From Bacillota bacterium (GTDB lineage: Bacteria; Bacillota; UBA4882; UBA8346), in assembly GCA_023429995.1 (NCBI GenBank), contig JAEZCE010000029.1, forward strand, positions 1 to 64,000: a stretch of DNA of 64,000 bases. Reading direction: 5' to 3'. A program made the position numbers and the translations under genes. The notes beneath the pieces are model-generated. The model was given only the letters and a program-made list of their open reading frames with translations, did not search any database and was not told where the DNA came from. Shown here one piece after another: positions 17,150 through 26,292 of this stretch (the first letter of the stretch is position 1; every line of letters starts with the position of its first letter).

Positions 17150-17368
17150 TAACAGCCACCTCCCAAAGATATACTTGGCAATTTAGTTTAAGCCAAGTAA
17201 GAACTTACCGTAAGACTGCTCCTCATCAAGAATCAGCCTTTACCCAAAAAAAGCACAAAAATAAAGCGGGTGAATCCACCCGCTAAATACCAATTAAAGT
17301 TTGGTGTTATAAACCCAAGCGACTTCAGTCCTTAGGTGAGAAGCGGATGGCTTCTACTTGTTTAAGCT
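17150..17368 (-). promoter_or_regulatory. infC-rpmI-rplT leader, likely L20-responsive attenuator
   Basis: About 220 nt of untranslated leader between the promoter and infC. It contains complementary segments and an internal intrinsic terminator (17244-17284). In Bacillus this operon is controlled by L20 binding a leader that mimics 23S rRNA and favours termination. Position and terminator support the same type here; I have not matched the Rfam consensus base by base. Confidence 0.6.
17244..17284 (-). terminator. attenuator terminator in the infC leader
   Basis: AGCGGGTG (plus 17265-17272) pairs with CACCCGCT (17277-17284) around a four-base loop and is followed on the minus strand by a T-rich tract. 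It lies about 95 bases before the infC start. Confidence 0.85.
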
Positions 17369-17374
17369 ATTGCA

Positions 17375-17403
17375 AGTATATCACCGACTTGAAGGTTAGT
17401 CAA
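17375..17403 (-). promoter_or_regulatory. promoter of infC-rpmI-rplT
   Basis: Minus strand TTGACT (17403-17398), 17-bp spacer, TATACT (17380-17375). Strong sigma-A-type match. Confidence 0.75.
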
Positions 17404-17439
17404 TAAGAATTTAACATAAAACGATTCAGTCAAACAATC

Positions 17440-18747
17440 TTAATAATCCTTCCCCACCGCCAAATCAAGTTTGGCCAGAGCGGTCAGATAATCCGATATG
17501 CTGCTGTAATAACTGTTGGAAGCCTTATCAAGAGACAGTTCGGCGTCCATAATATCCATGGTGGTCGACATTCCGGCGCTAAAGCGGGTTTGGGTTAACC
17601 GTAAATTTTCCTTATTCAGCGTTACATTGGCCTGGCTTGAAGCGATAGTCTCCAAGTCGGCATTGAGACTTTGAATCGATTGCTGGACTTCCAAACGGAT
17701 GTTATCCTTTTGATAGGATTCATCGATTAATGCTTTGGCTTCCGTTTCTTTATCTTTGGCCACGGTTGCCGTAGTTTTAAAGCCGTCAAAAAAATCCCCC
17801 TTGATTCCTAAAGTAAGGCTCCAATATTTTTCCCAATTGCCTGGATTATAGTCACCACTGCCCCCGTTATAAGCTCCGGTTAAATTTACTTTTGGTTTAT
17901 ATCCAGCCTGGTCCAGTTGAGTTTGAGTTCGATTTACTTCATTGGCAATTTGCAATTGACGCAGCTCCGGCCGTTCTTTATAAGCTTGATCGACCGTATT
18001 CTGCAAAGAAATTTCCACCCTTTGCGGCAGTTGAGTACTGGATGGCTCATCACCGACTTCAAATTGACGGTCTTTGTCGATCCCGATCAAGGTGGCCAAT
18101 TTTAATTTAGCCAGCACAAAATTGTTTTGCGCCTGAATCAATTGCGGCTTGATGCTTTGATAATTGACTTCCGCCTGGAGCAAGTCATACCGGGATTTGG
18201 TTCCCGCTTGAAAAAAAACTTTTACCTGCTGATAATGACGATTCAAATTATCATACGACGATTGTTGGACGTCTACTGCTTTTTTAGCCAGCCATGCCTG
18301 ATAATAAGCGGATTTAACATCGCAAGTCAGTTGCTGCTTAGCTTTTCTTTGGTCTTCGAGGGTTTTCTTCAAGGCCAGTTTAGCCAGTTTAACACCATTT
18401 GTAACCTGCCCACCGGTATAAAGATTCTGGGAAACAGAAATAGACCCGCTGGAGCCATGATCGGAACCGAGCGATTTTTGAACCGTCTCATATTTTGACG
18501 CTCCAAGTTCGTAGCCCACAGTCGGAAACAAACCGGCCTCTGCCGAACGGACTGTTTCTTTGGCTATTGCAACGCTCTTTTCCTGGGATTGGAGTTGTTT
18601 ACTGTTTTGATAGGCCAATTGCAAACACTGATCCAATGTCAAAACTTCTCCCGCCGTCTGGCCGGCCTTGTCGTCCGCAGCGAATGCGATAATAGGCGTT
18701 ACCATCACCGCAAAGGCCAAAATAACAATTAAAAAACGATTCTTCAT
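17440..18747 (-). CDS. TolC-family outer-membrane efflux channel
   Basis: A 435-residue protein with a Sec signal (MKNRFLIVILAFAVMV to about residue 22, ending AFA|ADD). Two repeated OEP domains of coiled-coil helices follow, with QAEVNYQSIKPQLIQAQNNF-type heptads and the second repeat ending near KLDLAVGKDY. The ATG at 18747 has AGGAGG six bases upstream; the frame stays open to 19029 but that extension has no signal peptide at its start and is rejected. It needs an outer membrane to function and probably pairs with the MacA/MacB-type exporter at 22.8-27.0 kb. Confidence 0.93.
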   Translation of the reverse strand: MKNRFLIVILAFAVMVTPIIAFAADDKAGQTAGEVLTLDQCLQLAYQNSKQLQSQEKSVAIAKETVRSAEAGLFPTVGYELGASKYETVQKSLGSDHGSSGSISVSQNLYTGGQVTNGVKLAKLALKKTLEDQRKAKQQLTCDVKSAYYQAWLAKKAVDVQQSSYDNLNRHYQQVKVFFQAGTKSRYDLLQAEVNYQSIKPQLIQAQNNFVLAKLKLATLIGIDKDRQFEVGDEPSSTQLPQRVEISLQNTVDQAYKERPELRQLQIANEVNRTQTQLDQAGYKPKVNLTGAYNGGSGDYNPGNWEKYWSLTLGIKGDFFDGFKTTATVAKDKETEAKALIDESYQKDNIRLEVQQSIQSLNADLETIASSQANVTLNKENLRLTQTRFSAGMSTTMDIMDAELSLDKASNSYYSSISDYLTALAKLDLAVGKDY

Positions 18748-19172
18748 CAAAAAACCTCCTCTTTTGCAATCCTTTAAGACTTTTCCGCCGTCAAACAACA
18801 CCTTGAATCCGGGTAGGAACCTGTCCGTAATATAACCGCATTTCTTTCCAAATTCTTTCCAACAATTCCCCCTACTATACTCCCAATCCATGTCCCTGCT
18901 CCATGCAATGGAATTTCGATCAAAGGTGGGGTTTTCCTGCCCGTTTTTCATTCCCTGCTGCCGGAAGTCGCTGGATCTTCCTTCATGCCAAGACCCAAGT
19001 TTTTCCTGAATCCAAAATTTTTCCTTCATTACTATAACGTGACTTTGCCGAATTTATTGAAAGCATCCCGTCAAATTTATGTTAAAACTTTTTTACAAAG
19101 AAGTGTATTCATAGAAAAAGCATCTTTTTAAAAATCTTCACCTCCCTTCCATCCTTGGAAATAATAAAATTA
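18748..19172 (-). other. gene-free stretch between tetR and tolC
   Basis: About 425 bp. Part of it (18748-19029) is an in-frame upstream extension of tolC without coding features I trust. I see no clear promoter pair, terminator or repeat. Confidence 0.4.
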
Positions 19173-19778
19173 TTAAACTTTCTGACGGGCTTTTTCCGTC
19201 AGTATCCCTTCGCTGATAATTTTAATGATCGCTTCAAGTATTTCGTGAACGGTAAAAGACGATTCGGAAAGCGCCTCACTGGAAATGAGATTTTCAAAAG
19301 CCCGGGATATTACCAACATAATTAATCGCAAATCCAGGTCACTGCGAATCATTCCTTTTTGAACTCCCTCATTCAACAATTGCTCAATGTAGGGAATCAG
19401 CCTTTGATAAGGGGGACCCTTATGTCCAAACCGGTCAAAAGCCATCTTTCTCAAGTCACGAATCAGTTGCGGTGTAAATTTCGCTTTATACTTTCCTATC
19501 AACCTGGAAATTTCCCGCAATTTTTCTAGGAAATCCATTTCCCCATTCCGGGTGAGCGCCTCAATCCGGCCGAGCATTTCCTGGTGATCCGTAGCCAACA
19601 CCGCAAAGAGTAGTTCTTCTTTGCTATAAAAATACTTATACAAAGTCTTCTTGCTAATTTCCAATTCTGCGGCAATTTGCTGCGTAGTAGTATTGACAAA
19701 ACCGTACTGAAAAAATTGAACACCTGCTTTTTCAAGAATCAATTTGCGCAGGTTGTCTTCTTTAGCATCACTCACCAT
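19173..19778 (-). CDS. TetR/AcrR-family transcriptional regulator
   Basis: A 201-residue regulator with an N-terminal helix-turn-helix (about 10-56: ILEKAGVQFFQYG...TTQQIAAELEISKKTLYKYF). The C-terminal ligand domain is not assignable. GGAG lies eight bases before the ATG. It is read toward tolC, 425 bp away, and probably controls that efflux channel. A strong promoter stands at 19875-19903. Confidence 0.9.
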   Translation of the reverse strand: MVSDAKEDNLRKLILEKAGVQFFQYGFVNTTTQQIAAELEISKKTLYKYFYSKEELLFAVLATDHQEMLGRIEALTRNGEMDFLEKLREISRLIGKYKAKFTPQLIRDLRKMAFDRFGHKGPPYQRLIPYIEQLLNEGVQKGMIRSDLDLRLIMLVISRAFENLISSEALSESSFTVHEILEAIIKIISEGILTEKARQKV

Positions 19779-19874
19779 AAACCCGTCTCCTTCAGTCGAT
19801 TTCCTTCTTGTGACATGAGCCGTAGCAAACCGGACAACATTACAATGGATACCGGAATGGTTTTTGTGGTTTCC

Positions 19875-19903
19875 ATTATAAAAAACCTAGCTCCATTTGT
19901 CAA
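19875..19903 (-). promoter_or_regulatory. promoter of the tetR gene at 19173-19778
   Basis: Minus strand TTGACA (19903-19898), 17-bp spacer, TATAAT (19880-19875): consensus sequences at both boxes. Confidence 0.8.
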
Positions 19904-19927
19904 TAGAGGCAAAACTTTCCCAAAAAT

Positions 19928-21643
19928 TTACGGTGTCATGCCATCCGACAGTTTTGTCAGTTTAAGTTGCTCCTGACCCATTTGAATTTGAACGCCGGAG
20001 ACGGAACTGTATTCAAAATGAATGTTCATGTTAGCGGGCAATAGTGACGAATCCAGGGAAAAACTGGTGGTTATCAAGGAGTTGCTATGAGCCAAAAAAA
20101 ACAAATCCGGTATTTTACTGGTATCCCCCCAGGTTGTATCCAGAGGAACCGGCTGATAATCGGGGGTAAAAAAAACCGCCCAGGCATGCCCGATTGGGCT
20201 GCCGTAATAATCTCCCGAAAAATAGCCGGCGGGAATGTTTAACGCCCGGAGCAAAGCCACTGTGATAACGGCATAGTCTTGACAGTCCGCTGATTCCATG
20301 TGTTGCAGGGCTCTTTTAACCCCGGCTTTTTGGCCCATTTCTGCCGGCTCCCGATAGGCCATGGCATTCATCACATATTGATAAACCCCCTGTACCCGGT
20401 CGGCCAAGCGGTCGCTTCGGACATTTTGACGGATTTCCCAGGCCATTTTTTGAATCTGGGGGTTTTTTAAATCGACAGCCTCGGTCGATTGAGTCCACAG
20501 CTTATATTCGGCTTCATTTTTCCGGTAATCGGTAATTTTCATGGAAGCGATACTGTCTTTGGAAATCCGTTTATCAGCCACCCAGACCTCGGCGTTAATT
20601 TCCAGGTGATTCAGACCCGGTAAAAGGCTGTTCGAAATTTCACAGCGTAAAAATTGGGTGCCGAATGGATCGATGACGGTTCGGTAACGGATGGCCCGGT
20701 TATTGAGACTTACCCGGAGATTCTTCACGGTCTGATATGGATAGGACTGGGGGATCTGCAACATTATCTTCGCCGTGACCGACGATGCCCCCCTGGCGCC
20801 GGCAAAAACCTGGATGGGATAAACAGCCTGATAACGGTAGTTCGCGTTACCGATATTGTTATAGCGCTCCAGGCAGGTGGCATAATAAGGAGAATCGGGA
20901 TAGAAATCCACTACCTTTTTAAATTCCCCTTTGGCTAAACCCGGTTTATTTTGATAAAGATAAATGAATCCCAAGGTTTGGTGTAAATAAGGATTGTCTT
21001 TTTGGGCCAAAGCCGCCTCAATACACTGAATCGCCTCTTGAAAATGTTCCACCGCCGGGGGGCTAAACAGTTCATTGCTTATGTTAATCGCCAACGACTC
21101 CAAAGAGTCGTCCCGCAAACGGCATTTGCCGGCAAATCGGTAACCGTAAAGGAGCATCGTTACACGTTCGCTCTTGTGGAGCTGCTCTGCCAGTTGCAGA
21201 TAGCAATAAACGGTATTATGCTGAATGGAAATTTCTTTTTCAATACTGAGAGCTGCTTTATAGTAAGCAATCGCCCCTTTATAGTCTCCCTTTTTTGAAA
21301 GGTCCTCCGCCATACAAACAGCCCAAAGGTACAAGGTTGAACGGTTGTCTTTATAGCCTGTAATCAGCCTTTTCAGAATCGGTAACGCTTTTGAATATTG
21401 CGCCGTATAATAGTCATCCACCGCCAGATTATAATCCCGGGCAAATTGATTATCTCTGGACTTCACACCCGGCCTTAAAAACTCAGCCGGAAAAGGAGCG
21501 GCCTGAATGTCCCCTGTTTCAAAAGCGGCTTCAGCGGCCCACACTTTATGACAGCCATCCTGAAAAAGCTGCCCTGAAATTAATTGCAGTAAAACAAAGC
21601 ATAATCCGGTTATCAAAGCGACTCGCCCAGCCATTTCATTCAA
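19928..21643 (-). CDS. secreted TPR/transglutaminase-like protein
   Basis: A 571-residue protein. A hydrophobic signal segment (about 7-27) is followed by TPR-like helices (about 60-265; KGDYKGAIAYYKAAL, NKPGLAKGEFKKV). A transglutaminase-like core has the papain-type triad C454 (SADCQDY), H486 (IGHAWAV) and D502 (LDTTWGD). The start is TTG at 21643, nine bases after GGGAGG; an ATG three codons later is too far from it. Such bacterial proteins act as periplasmic peptidases or crosslinkers, but the substrate is unknown. It lies between the TetR gene and a ParB-like/ferredoxin gene on the same strand. Confidence 0.8.
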   Translation of the reverse strand: MNEMAGRVALITGLCFVLLQLISGQLFQDGCHKVWAAEAAFETGDIQAAPFPAEFLRPGVKSRDNQFARDYNLAVDDYYTAQYSKALPILKRLITGYKDNRSTLYLWAVCMAEDLSKKGDYKGAIAYYKAALSIEKEISIQHNTVYCYLQLAEQLHKSERVTMLLYGYRFAGKCRLRDDSLESLAINISNELFSPPAVEHFQEAIQCIEAALAQKDNPYLHQTLGFIYLYQNKPGLAKGEFKKVVDFYPDSPYYATCLERYNNIGNANYRYQAVYPIQVFAGARGASSVTAKIMLQIPQSYPYQTVKNLRVSLNNRAIRYRTVIDPFGTQFLRCEISNSLLPGLNHLEINAEVWVADKRISKDSIASMKITDYRKNEAEYKLWTQSTEAVDLKNPQIQKMAWEIRQNVRSDRLADRVQGVYQYVMNAMAYREPAEMGQKAGVKRALQHMESADCQDYAVITVALLRALNIPAGYFSGDYYGSPIGHAWAVFFTPDYQPVPLDTTWGDTSKIPDLFFLAHSNSLITTSFSLDSSLLPANMNIHFEYSSVSGVQIQMGQEQLKLTKLSDGMTP

Positions 21644-21680
21644 ATGAAAGATCCTCCCTTCCCTTCCAGGTGATCTTGTT

Positions 21681-22631
21681 TTACTCCACTGTCAAACGAG
21701 GATTGGATACCATTTTCTGGTATGCCACTAAATTCCCTTCCGGACAACCTTCGGTGCACCGGCCGCATCCTGAACACTTTTCATCAATCTTTAATTGACC
21801 GTTGTCCAAACAAATTAAACCTTCCGGGCACTTTTGCGCGCACTGCCCGCATATACGGGCGCATTTCTTCTTCAACACAAACCCCTGGAAAAGTTGATTC
21901 ATAAAGGGAGTCATTTGCCCGGGCTGCAAATCAACGAAAGCCGAAAGGGCTTCCCTGAAACTGATTTCTCGTCCTTGTAGCGCCGCTTTGGTGTATTGAT
22001 GGTGCAGAATGTAAAGAAATAGATCATCCAGGCTATGCGCGGGGAAACAACTTTCGATATTCAGCTGTTTGAGGGAAGCGATGGCCGGATTATAAACCTC
22101 CATCCGCCAATCACCGGCGGCTTCCTTTAAAGAGATTTGGGTCTTATTCTTTTCGCAAAGGGCCTGCTGGTGAAGATGAAGATAATGGATAGCCAGACGG
22201 TAGGACTCCATGTCGGTGAAATTCATTTCCAGCCCCGTCTTAAGGGTAAAGCCCGCTTTTTTCCTCCACAACACATGTTCTAACGTATCTCCGGACGGCA
22301 ATAATTCAAAAACCTCGGCATCAATATATAACTGATGGACTTCTTTGGCTACGGTCACCCGGTGATTCCCGTCGATCACATAATAATCATCCTTTACCTG
22401 GTATACTTGTATCGGCGGAAAAGAGACCCCGGATTCAGCGGCCAGACGGATATTTTTCAATTTCTCCTGATCGGCGTCTTCGGAGTGAAAATGAGCGTCA
22501 AAGTCCTGCCAGCGGTTGACGCTGCCGCGAATGCGTTCAACCAATATCTCCCGGACCCCCAGGTAGCGCATTTCCTTCAGGTTTTCCTTTTGATAACGCT
22601 CTGCAAATTCATTTCGCTTCGATTTGTTCAT
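21681..22631 (-). CDS. ParB-like domain protein fused to a 2[4Fe-4S] ferredoxin tail
   Basis: A 316-residue protein. Residues about 20-110 form a ParB/sulfiredoxin-like domain: LGVREILVERIRGSV, the DFD motif, FPPIQVYQV and the nucleotide-binding-type DGNHRVTVA at 87-95. A helical middle (about 120-245) is unassigned. The last 60 residues hold two cluster motifs, C257-C261-C264-C268 and C286-C289-C292-C296, each followed by P. The start ATG 22631 has GGGAGG seven bases upstream. The fusion suggests a redox-sensing or electron-dependent regulator, which is inference; the ParB-like part resembles stand-alone ParB-like proteins of Firmicutes and Chloroflexi not tied to chromosome partition. Confidence 0.75.
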   Translation of the reverse strand: MNKSKRNEFAERYQKENLKEMRYLGVREILVERIRGSVNRWQDFDAHFHSEDADQEKLKNIRLAAESGVSFPPIQVYQVKDDYYVIDGNHRVTVAKEVHQLYIDAEVFELLPSGDTLEHVLWRKKAGFTLKTGLEMNFTDMESYRLAIHYLHLHQQALCEKNKTQISLKEAAGDWRMEVYNPAIASLKQLNIESCFPAHSLDDLFLYILHHQYTKAALQGREISFREALSAFVDLQPGQMTPFMNQLFQGFVLKKKCARICGQCAQKCPEGLICLDNGQLKIDEKCSGCGRCTEGCPEGNLVAYQKMVSNPRLTVE

Positions 22632-22793
22632 TTTCTTTAAACCTCCCGAAAAAAGGAACATGCCGCTTGCCGGAGCTGAAGCAACTTAGCAAAACTTTTT
22701 CAACTTCGCAACTGCTCCCATAGGCTACCGATGATAATATAAAACCAATATTTTACACCGGATTCGCTTTTTCCTTCCGGTTATGTTGGAAAA

Positions 22794-23888
22794 TTAAATC
22801 TTGGCCACCTCAACCTTCACTTTCATTCCTTCTTTCATTGAATTACCCGGTTTGGTTAATATCCATTCTCCCGGTTTTACTCCGGAGAGAATCTCGATTT
22901 GTTCGTCGTTCTCAATCCCTTTGCGAATCGGTCGAAGCCTGGTATACCCCTTTTCGATGGCAAATACATGATTTCTCCCGTGCAGGTCAAAAACAGCGCT
23001 TGCCGGGATAACCATTGTCTCCCCTTTGATTCGGGTAAAAACTCTTACATCCACATCGTAGCCTGGCTTAAGCAAACCCATTCCGTCCAGAAAATCAATG
23101 GTCACTGTGGCCCGTTTCTGGTTCACTCCCAGAGAGGAAACTACATTTTGCGCCATAGGAGCCACTTTTCTTACTTTTCCATCCAAAACAGGGCCTCCGG
23201 TCGTTTGGCCACTGATAGCGACCCCATTACCGGGCCGGATTTTCACCACATCATCGGCCAGAATATCGGCATCGATCTCCAACTTTTTCGGATCACCGAT
23301 GATAAAGGCCAGGGTTCCCTGGCTTACCACTTGATGGATGTCAATGGCTTTTTGAAGGATCATCCCTGCCAGCGGGGCCCTGACCTCCAAGTTATCTTGC
23401 GTTTTCTTTAGTTGAAGAGTCGCCGTTTCCATGGTGTTCAGCGCCTGCTCATAGGCTGCCCGCGTGTTATCGAAATCAGTTCTGCTGATTGCGCCTTCCC
23501 CGAACAGTTTCTGAGCTTTATCCCAATCTTTCCGGGTTGACTCCAAATCGATCCTCGTTTGGAAGGAGTTGATTTTGGCGATATCAAGATCTGCCGGACT
23601 CATTTTTAACAACAATTCCCCCATTTGAACAAGATCGCCTTGATCAACCAAAAGCGCAGTAATCCTGCCGCTATCATTCAAGTAAACGCTCTGGCTTTGC
23701 CGGGCTTTAACCGTTCCGGTCTCATCGATATATTCCCGGATACTGCCGCGGGATACTTTCAAAGCATCAACCGGAATGCCTTGATTGATTTGATAAATGA
23801 CCGCCAAGATTATAACAACGCAAATTCCGATGGTAATCCATAATTTCCGTCTCTTCATGATCGGGCTCTTCATCATCAAGCTCCCCAT
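22794..23888 (-). CDS. MacA/HlyD-family periplasmic adaptor (membrane fusion protein)
   Basis: About 364 residues: a short cytoplasmic tail, one transmembrane helix (about 15-36), a lipoyl/barrel-sandwich half, a coiled-coil hairpin (about 115-180; the TRIDLESTRKDWDKAQKLF region) and a C-terminal beta-barrel. The start is ATG 23888, with AGGAGAGG just upstream; a GTG at 23918 would give ten more residues. It links an inner-membrane transporter to a TolC channel. It forms an operon with the FtsX-type permease (22-bp gap) and ATPase upstream. Confidence 0.9.
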   Translation of the reverse strand: MGSLMMKSPIMKRRKLWITIGICVVIILAVIYQINQGIPVDALKVSRGSIREYIDETGTVKARQSQSVYLNDSGRITALLVDQGDLVQMGELLLKMSPADLDIAKINSFQTRIDLESTRKDWDKAQKLFGEGAISRTDFDNTRAAYEQALNTMETATLQLKKTQDNLEVRAPLAGMILQKAIDIHQVVSQGTLAFIIGDPKKLEIDADILADDVVKIRPGNGVAISGQTTGGPVLDGKVRKVAPMAQNVVSSLGVNQKRATVTIDFLDGMGLLKPGYDVDVRVFTRIKGETMVIPASAVFDLHGRNHVFAIEKGYTRLRPIRKGIENDEQIEILSGVKPGEWILTKPGNSMKEGMKVKVEVAKI

Positions 23889-23910
23889 TATCAAACCCTC
23901 TCCTTTCTCT

Positions 23911-26292
23911 TCATTCACTGCTTTTTAAAGCTTCCACCATGTTGATCTCATGAATTTTATTCATCAGTATCAAGTTGGCGGAGATACTAAAGAACATTAC
24001 CAATACAATAGCCAGTAAATAACTGGGACCGTTTACCACAGCCGGGAAATTGATATTGTCGGTACCGGCGCTCTGACACAAATAATTCAGCAAGCGCCCG
24101 CCTGCCAATAACCCGCACCCCATCGCCAGAACCGTGATGATCAAATTTTCATTAAACACCAGTTGCCGCATTTCCGAGGAGGTAAATCCCAATACCTTTA
24201 AGGTGGCCAGTTCCCGGCGGCGTTCAAAAATATTGATGGTGGTAATATTGTAAATCACCGCAAAGGCCAGGAGGCCGCTGGCCAGTATCATGATACCAAT
24301 CGAAACGACCGATTGGCTTTCGGCTTTCAGCAAATTGGACAGCGCCACCGTTCTTGATTGAATCGAAGCCACCGTTGGCATTTCTTTGATTTTGGCGGTG
24401 ACTTTATCCTGATAAGCGAGATCGTCCAGTTTAATCATACATCCGTTGGCCAATGAACCGTCCTGCAGCAAGCGGCTGCAAAAATCCAATCCGCCATAGG
24501 CGCTTTGCCCCACATATTGGGCGACCACTTTCCGAATCCGCACCCATTTACGGTCCTGGTCGCTGTTTTTTCCCGGCCAGGTCGGCTTGACTTGAACCAG
24601 GTCTCCGGCTGCGGCGCCCAAAGTATCGCTAAGTTGCCGGGAAATCAAAATTCCCTTTAAAGGAACGGCGACTTTTTGGTTATTCCGATCGCTGATTTGA
24701 AAAAGTTGAGGATTGTCAATCAAGCCCACCAGTCCTAACCTTTTGACCTTCCAGCCGTTGGCGATCTCTACTCCATAGCCAAGTAAAGGCTCAATGTAAG
24801 TTACATGAGGCAGGCTTCGAATATATTGTAGTTCATCGGGTTTCAGCATTTGATTGAAAGTAACGTTCAAATCATACTTCTGGGTTGTGGAATATTCCTG
24901 TTTGATCAAAAATCCAATTGAGTCATTTAAGCCCAGCGCCGACAGTAACAAAGCCGTTGCAAAAATGATTCCCACCGATGTCAGCAAAGCCCGTTGCTTG
25001 TAACGAAAAATATTCCGGAAGATGATTTTCCAACTGAAATTCAACCGCCGCCAAAGCGCGGGAATCTGTTCAAGCCAACTTTTGGAAGCTGTTTTCGGCG
25101 CTTTCGCCCGCATGGACTCGGCCGGAATCAGTTGCAATTCCCTGCGGCACGAATGGTAACCGGCTCCCAGACAAAAAAACATCGTCAGCAGCAAGGCCGG
25201 TAAAACCAGCCCGTAGTGAGAGCGAACCTGTTCCAGCGGAAGCTGATAAACGGTGTTGTACATGGCCATCATTTTTTGGCTGAGATAAATGCCCAGGGCG
25301 GCGCCGAAAGCATTACCAGCCAAGCCGATGAAAAAGCCGTAGGAAAGATAATGGAGCATGATCTGGAAGTTGCCGTACCCGAGCGCTTTCAAGGTACCGA
25401 TCTGAACCCGCTGGTTTTCAACGATCCGGCTCATGGTGATATAGATGATGGTTGCCGCCACGATTAAAAAAATGATTGGAAAGAGATTGCTCAGCGAACC
25501 CAACTGCTGAATCTCTCCGGAAAAAGTATTAAAACTGATTTGGTCCTTTTTGGGTGTGATTTGACTCAACCCGTATTTTTGCAAGACCTTTTCCATCTTC
25601 CGTTGGAACCGTTCACTGTCGGTTCCGGGCTTGAGCAAAACCGAAGCATCGTTAATCGAACTATTAAAACCCAAGATACCCTGGCCGAAAGACTTTTTAA
25701 GATAGACAATGCCGAACCTGACCGGGTCCGGCACCATCTCGCTGCTATCCCGGATTTGGTAAAGATATTCGGGACTTTTCACCATTCCGATTACTTTAAG
25801 TTTCACCCCATTGCCGTTAATGATCGGTTCCAAAACATCACCGAACTGCAGGCCCTGGGCTTGAAAAAAGGCCTCATCGACCAGGCATTGATTGCCCTGA
25901 TCCGCCGTAAAATACCGGCCGGCTTTGAGCATTATATCATTTACAGTTTCCTGGCGGACATCCGGTAAGGTTATAAGGCGGAGTACGGCATCACGTTGAT
26001 GAATCGTCAGCTGTTGATCGCTAACCACCCTGCCGGTGACTTGTTTTACTTCGGGAAAACCCTTTATGCGGGTCAATACATTTTCCGGGGCCTTTTGAAA
26101 AGACAGCCAGAGATCGGCCAAACGGTAAGCAGCAAAATATTTATCACTGGCGGACTGTAGGTTCAGCAGCGCGGAATTCAAGCCGATATAAAAGGATACC
26201 CCGATGACGGTCACCAGTAAAATGGAGGCAAATTGTCCCTTGGCCTCCCGGATATCCCGCAGCAATTTTTTTAAAAAAAGCCTCATTACCAT
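23911..26292 (-). CDS. ABC exporter permease with two FtsX domains
   Basis: A 793-residue protein with an N-terminal helix (about 18-40), a large extracytoplasmic domain, an FtsX core (about 270-390), a second MacB-like periplasmic region (about 440-650) and a C-terminal FtsX core (about 665-785). Two FtsX units in one chain resemble LolC/E-like or YknZ/AttF-type exporters rather than single-copy MacB. It overlaps the ATPase gene by 7 bp. With the adaptor and ATPase it makes a tripartite efflux pump for an unknown substrate. Confidence 0.9.
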   Translation of the reverse strand: MVMRLFLKKLLRDIREAKGQFASILLVTVIGVSFYIGLNSALLNLQSASDKYFAAYRLADLWLSFQKAPENVLTRIKGFPEVKQVTGRVVSDQQLTIHQRDAVLRLITLPDVRQETVNDIMLKAGRYFTADQGNQCLVDEAFFQAQGLQFGDVLEPIINGNGVKLKVIGMVKSPEYLYQIRDSSEMVPDPVRFGIVYLKKSFGQGILGFNSSINDASVLLKPGTDSERFQRKMEKVLQKYGLSQITPKKDQISFNTFSGEIQQLGSLSNLFPIIFLIVAATIIYITMSRIVENQRVQIGTLKALGYGNFQIMLHYLSYGFFIGLAGNAFGAALGIYLSQKMMAMYNTVYQLPLEQVRSHYGLVLPALLLTMFFCLGAGYHSCRRELQLIPAESMRAKAPKTASKSWLEQIPALWRRLNFSWKIIFRNIFRYKQRALLTSVGIIFATALLLSALGLNDSIGFLIKQEYSTTQKYDLNVTFNQMLKPDELQYIRSLPHVTYIEPLLGYGVEIANGWKVKRLGLVGLIDNPQLFQISDRNNQKVAVPLKGILISRQLSDTLGAAAGDLVQVKPTWPGKNSDQDRKWVRIRKVVAQYVGQSAYGGLDFCSRLLQDGSLANGCMIKLDDLAYQDKVTAKIKEMPTVASIQSRTVALSNLLKAESQSVVSIGIMILASGLLAFAVIYNITTINIFERRRELATLKVLGFTSSEMRQLVFNENLIITVLAMGCGLLAGGRLLNYLCQSAGTDNINFPAVVNGPSYLLAIVLVMFFSISANLILMNKIHEINMVEALKSSE

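Noticed and set aside
18748..19029. N-terminal extension of TolC
   Set aside because: The internal ATG at 18747 has an AGGAGG site and begins a clear signal peptide; the extension would bury it.
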